Origin: JBKPFU01 sp046728975 | Lineage (GTDB): Bacteria > Actinomycetota > Thermoleophilia > Gaiellales > Gaiellaceae | NCBI GenBank assembly: GCA_046728975.1 | Contig: JBKPFU010000178.1 | Coordinates: forward strand, 1 to 14,149 | Direction: 5' to 3' | DNA length: 14,149 nt | In this document: piece by piece, positions 12,697 to 14,149 of the stretch | How the letters are laid out: every line of letters starts with the position of its first letter | How positions within the stretch are numbered: the stretch's first letter is position 1 | The notes under the pieces: model-generated | The model's database searches: none | Told to the model about the DNA's origin: nothing | Seen by the model: only the letters and a program-made list of their open reading frames with translations | Made by a program: the position numbers and the translations under genes

Positions 12697-12816
12697 TCAG
12701 TCTCCGATATGGGGCGCGGCGCCGTACTCCTCGTCGGTGACGCAATGGCCCCACATGGCGGGATTGCCTTCGTCGTCGACCTCAAGCATCGCCAGGTGGG
12801 TCACCTCGGCGCGCAC
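12697..12816 (-). CDS. Small acidic ORF of unknown function (or 3' remnant of a longer gene)
   Basis: 39 codons from GTG 12816, or 35 from GTG 12804; too short for usual gene calling. The product reads VTHLAMLEVDDEGNPAMWGH then CVTDEEYGAAPHIGD. Its composition is unlike random GC-rich antisense: few Arg, balanced acidic residues, a Trp, and a tidy end. The frame stays open upstream to and into the tRNA-Sec duplicate, so it could be the tail of a gene cut at that border. No Shine-Dalgarno sequence is seen. I do not recognise the family. It ends 8 nt from the convergent LtrA-like gene. Confidence 0.4.
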   Translation of the reverse strand: MRAEVTHLAMLEVDDEGNPAMWGHCVTDEEYGAAPHIGD

Positions 12817-12861
12817 GGGCGCTCGTAGAGGCTTCTTCCTGCAGATTGCACTCTCGCCGGA

Positions 12862-12925
12862 AGTCTTCAAAACCGGTGAGGTCTCGTAGCCCCAGGCCGG
12901 CTAGGTTCGACTCCTGCGCCGCTCC
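12862..12925 (+). pseudogene. tRNA-Sec 3' duplicate 3 (att-like, most decayed)
   Basis: 64 nt matching tRNA-Sec 8402-8465 with four mismatches: G8424 to C, C8426 to T, T8437 to C and G8440 to C. These weaken the variable arm and break the first T-stem pair, so it is free of tRNA function. The last 25 nt are still identical to the intact gene. It begins 2 nt before the anticodon loop. It marks the distal end of the array. Confidence 0.92.
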
Positions 12926-12991
12926 GTTGCCCGCAAAACCGCATGGTTAGGCGTCGCAAGGTTGACCAGGCTTCTCGTGCTCGTCGAGGAT

Positions 12992-12996
12992 AGGAG
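12992..12996 (+). promoter_or_regulatory. Shine-Dalgarno AGGAG of the alpha/beta hydrolase gene
   Basis: AGGAG ending 5 nt before ATG 13002; it fixes that start. Confidence 0.65.
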
Positions 12997-13001
12997 CGCT
13001 C

Positions 13002-14149
13002 ATGGACGCTCCGAGGAGCCGTCGGGTCTTCACCCCGGCGCGAATCGTCGCTCTCGTGCTGATCGCGCTCGTCGCGCTCGGCCTCGGGTACCTCCGCTTC
13101 GGGCCTGGCGACGACGAGGTTTCGGTTCCCTCCGGCGCGCACGCCGGCCAGCTCGACCTCCACTCGTGCAAGTACGGCACCGAGAAGGGCAGCTACGACG
13201 CCGACTGCGGCACGCTGGTCGTGCCGGAGAACCGGGCCGATCCGCAGTCCCGGTTGATCGCGCTGCCGGTCAAGCGCATCCGCGCCCGCTCGGACAGCCC
13301 GAAGGAGCCGATCTTCCGCCTTCAAGGCGGCCCAGGCATCTCGAACATGAGCTTCTCGAAGGCGAGCCGGTTCGCCGACGACCGCGACTTCGTGCTCGTC
13401 GGCTACCGAGGCGTCGAGGGCTCGGAAAAGCTCGACTGCCCAGAGGTCGAGTCGGCGCTCAAGCATTCGAAGGACGTCCTCGACGACGACTCTTTCCGCG
13501 CCTATGCCGACGGCTTCCGGGACTGCGCCGACCGGCTCCGAGACGACGGGGTCGATGTCACCGGCTACAGCCTCCCGCAGCGGGTCGACGATCTCGAGGC
13601 TGCGCGCAAAGCGCTCGGCTACGAGCGCATCGACTTGCTGAGCGAGAGCGTCGGGACGCGCACGGCGATGATCTACGCCTGGCGCTATCCGAGGAGCATC
13701 CACCGGTCGGTGATGATCGCCGCGAACCCGCCCGGCCACTTCCTCTGGTACCCGAAGACGACGGACGAGCTGATCGCCCGCTACGCGGTCCTCTGCTCTC
13801 GGGACGAGAGCTGCAGCAAGCGAACCGACAACCTCGCCCGGACCATGAGGACGGACATCCCCGACCGCTGGTGGTTCCTGCCGATCAAGGGCGGCAACGT
13901 CCGCGTCGCAACGTACTTCGGGCTCATGGAGACCACCTCGGAGAGCGCCCCCCTCTCGGCGCCGATGACGCTTAGCGCTTGGCTGTCTGCGGACGACGGC
14001 GACGCGAGCGGATTCTGGTTCCAGTCGCTGTTATCGGAGCTCGCTCTCCCACAATCGTTCATCTGGGGCGAATACGCCGGGGCCGGACGGCTCGACGCCG
14101 ACGTGGCGAGAAGGTATTTCGCCACGAATCCGGACCCCAAGTCGAATCT
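13002..14149 (+). CDS. Membrane-anchored alpha/beta hydrolase, tripeptidyl-aminopeptidase-like (3' end outside window)
   Basis: 382 codons are visible and the frame is open at the window end. An N-terminal basic stretch plus hydrophobic helix (about residues 13-32, IVALVLIALVALGLGYL) anchors or exports it. The fold features of secreted proline-iminopeptidase/TAP-like hydrolases follow in order: CGTLVVPENRAD (69-80), the oxyanion segment LQGGPGIS (107-114), GYRGVEGS (134-141, usually DxRGxGxS), and the nucleophile elbow LLSESVGTRTAMIYAWRYP with Ser216. The elbow reads S-E-S-V-G, so the first Gly of GxSxG is replaced by Ser. The catalytic Asp and His would lie beyond or near the window end. Several Cys (56, 69, 146, 175, 265, 271) fit an exported disulfide-bonded enzyme. 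It probably cleaves peptides or esters outside the cell. It lies just beyond the last tRNA-Sec duplicate. Confidence 0.85.
   Translation, partial: MDAPRSRRVFTPARIVALVLIALVALGLGYLRFGPGDDEVSVPSGAHAGQLDLHSCKYGTEKGSYDADCGTLVVPENRADPQSRLIALPVKRIRARSDSPKEPIFRLQGGPGISNMSFSKASRFADDRDFVLVGYRGVEGSEKLDCPEVESALKHSKDVLDDDSFRAYADGFRDCADRLRDDGVDVTGYSLPQRVDDLEAARKALGYERIDLLSESVGTRTAMIYAWRYPRSIHRSVMIAANPPGHFLWYPKTTDELIARYAVLCSRDESCSKRTDNLARTMRTDIPDRWWFLPIKGGNVRVATYFGLMETTSESAPLSAPMTLSAWLSADDGDASGFWFQSLLSELALPQSFIWGEYAGAGRLDADVARRYFATNPDPKSN

Larger units (their letters stand above)
11488..12925 (+). mobile_element. Islet 3 between tRNA-Sec duplicates 2 and 3
   Basis: 1438-bp segment with the LtrA-like gene (+) and a small convergent ORF (-), bounded by tRNA-Sec 3' duplicates. 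Its distal border copy has the most mismatches (4 of 64), consistent with the oldest insertion. No recombinase gene. Confidence 0.5.

Noticed and set aside
8466..12925. CRISPR array or integron attC array
   Set aside because: Only four irregularly spaced units 1.3-1.7 kb apart, the repeat is plainly the tRNA-Sec 3' end, there is no integron integrase, and there are no short regular spacers.
12867..13739. Long minus-strand ORF (290 aa) opposite the alpha/beta hydrolase
   Set aside because: Shadow of the plus-strand hydrolase, whose motifs (GGPG, nucleophile elbow) are clear. The minus frame ends in antisense tRNA-Sec duplicate.

Overview
High-GC chromosomal DNA, most likely from an actinobacterium. 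The lineage is an inference, perhaps Thermoleophilia/Gaiella-like. It rests on the base composition, GTG/TTG starts, -10 boxes placed for leaderless transcripts, and the N-terminal pattern ALFFALGGTSFAA in the leftmost gene, a pattern I associate with secreted proteins of that group.

Layout. Positions 1-3656 hold ordinary genes: a truncated secreted protein (-), a site-2-protease-like M50 membrane peptidase followed by a LOG-family phosphoribohydrolase (+), and convergent to them a two-gene unit (-) of a D-Ala-D-Ala carboxypeptidase and a secreted Ig-like protein. Positions 3670-8465 are the selenocysteine-decoding locus: selA and selB overlapping on +, a strong hairpin terminator, a convergent secreted PhoD-type phosphatase (-), and a complete tRNA-Sec gene with UCA anticodon and its own promoter. 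SelA makes Sec-tRNA, SelB delivers it, and the tRNA is the substrate, so one locus supplies three of the four core parts. selD and any selenoprotein are not visible here.

Positions 8466-12925 are the unusual part. Downstream of the intact tRNA-Sec lie three further copies of its 3' portion in the same orientation, at 9683-9744 (61/62 identical), 11456-11487 (32/32) and 12862-12925 (60/64). The two longer copies begin within 2 nt of each other, at the 5' edge of the anticodon loop. This is the footprint left by repeated site-specific integration into the tRNA-Sec gene. The copies delimit three short islets of about 1.28, 1.74 and 1.44 kb. They carry respectively a six-helix membrane protein, a serine beta-lactamase-fold hydrolase, and an LtrA-like membrane protein plus a small ORF. 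No islet holds a complete recombinase. Islet 1 also holds a 25-nt 3' end of another tRNA or tmRNA on the minus strand and a 19-nt direct repeat near both ends. Sequence decay increases away from the intact tRNA, as expected if each newcomer inserts at the working gene and pushes older ones outward.

Beyond the last copy (13002-14149, running off the window) is a membrane-anchored alpha/beta hydrolase of the tripeptidyl-aminopeptidase type, probably the ancestral downstream neighbour. Unidentified: the small ORF at 12697-12816, and the exact ancestry of several islet remnants.
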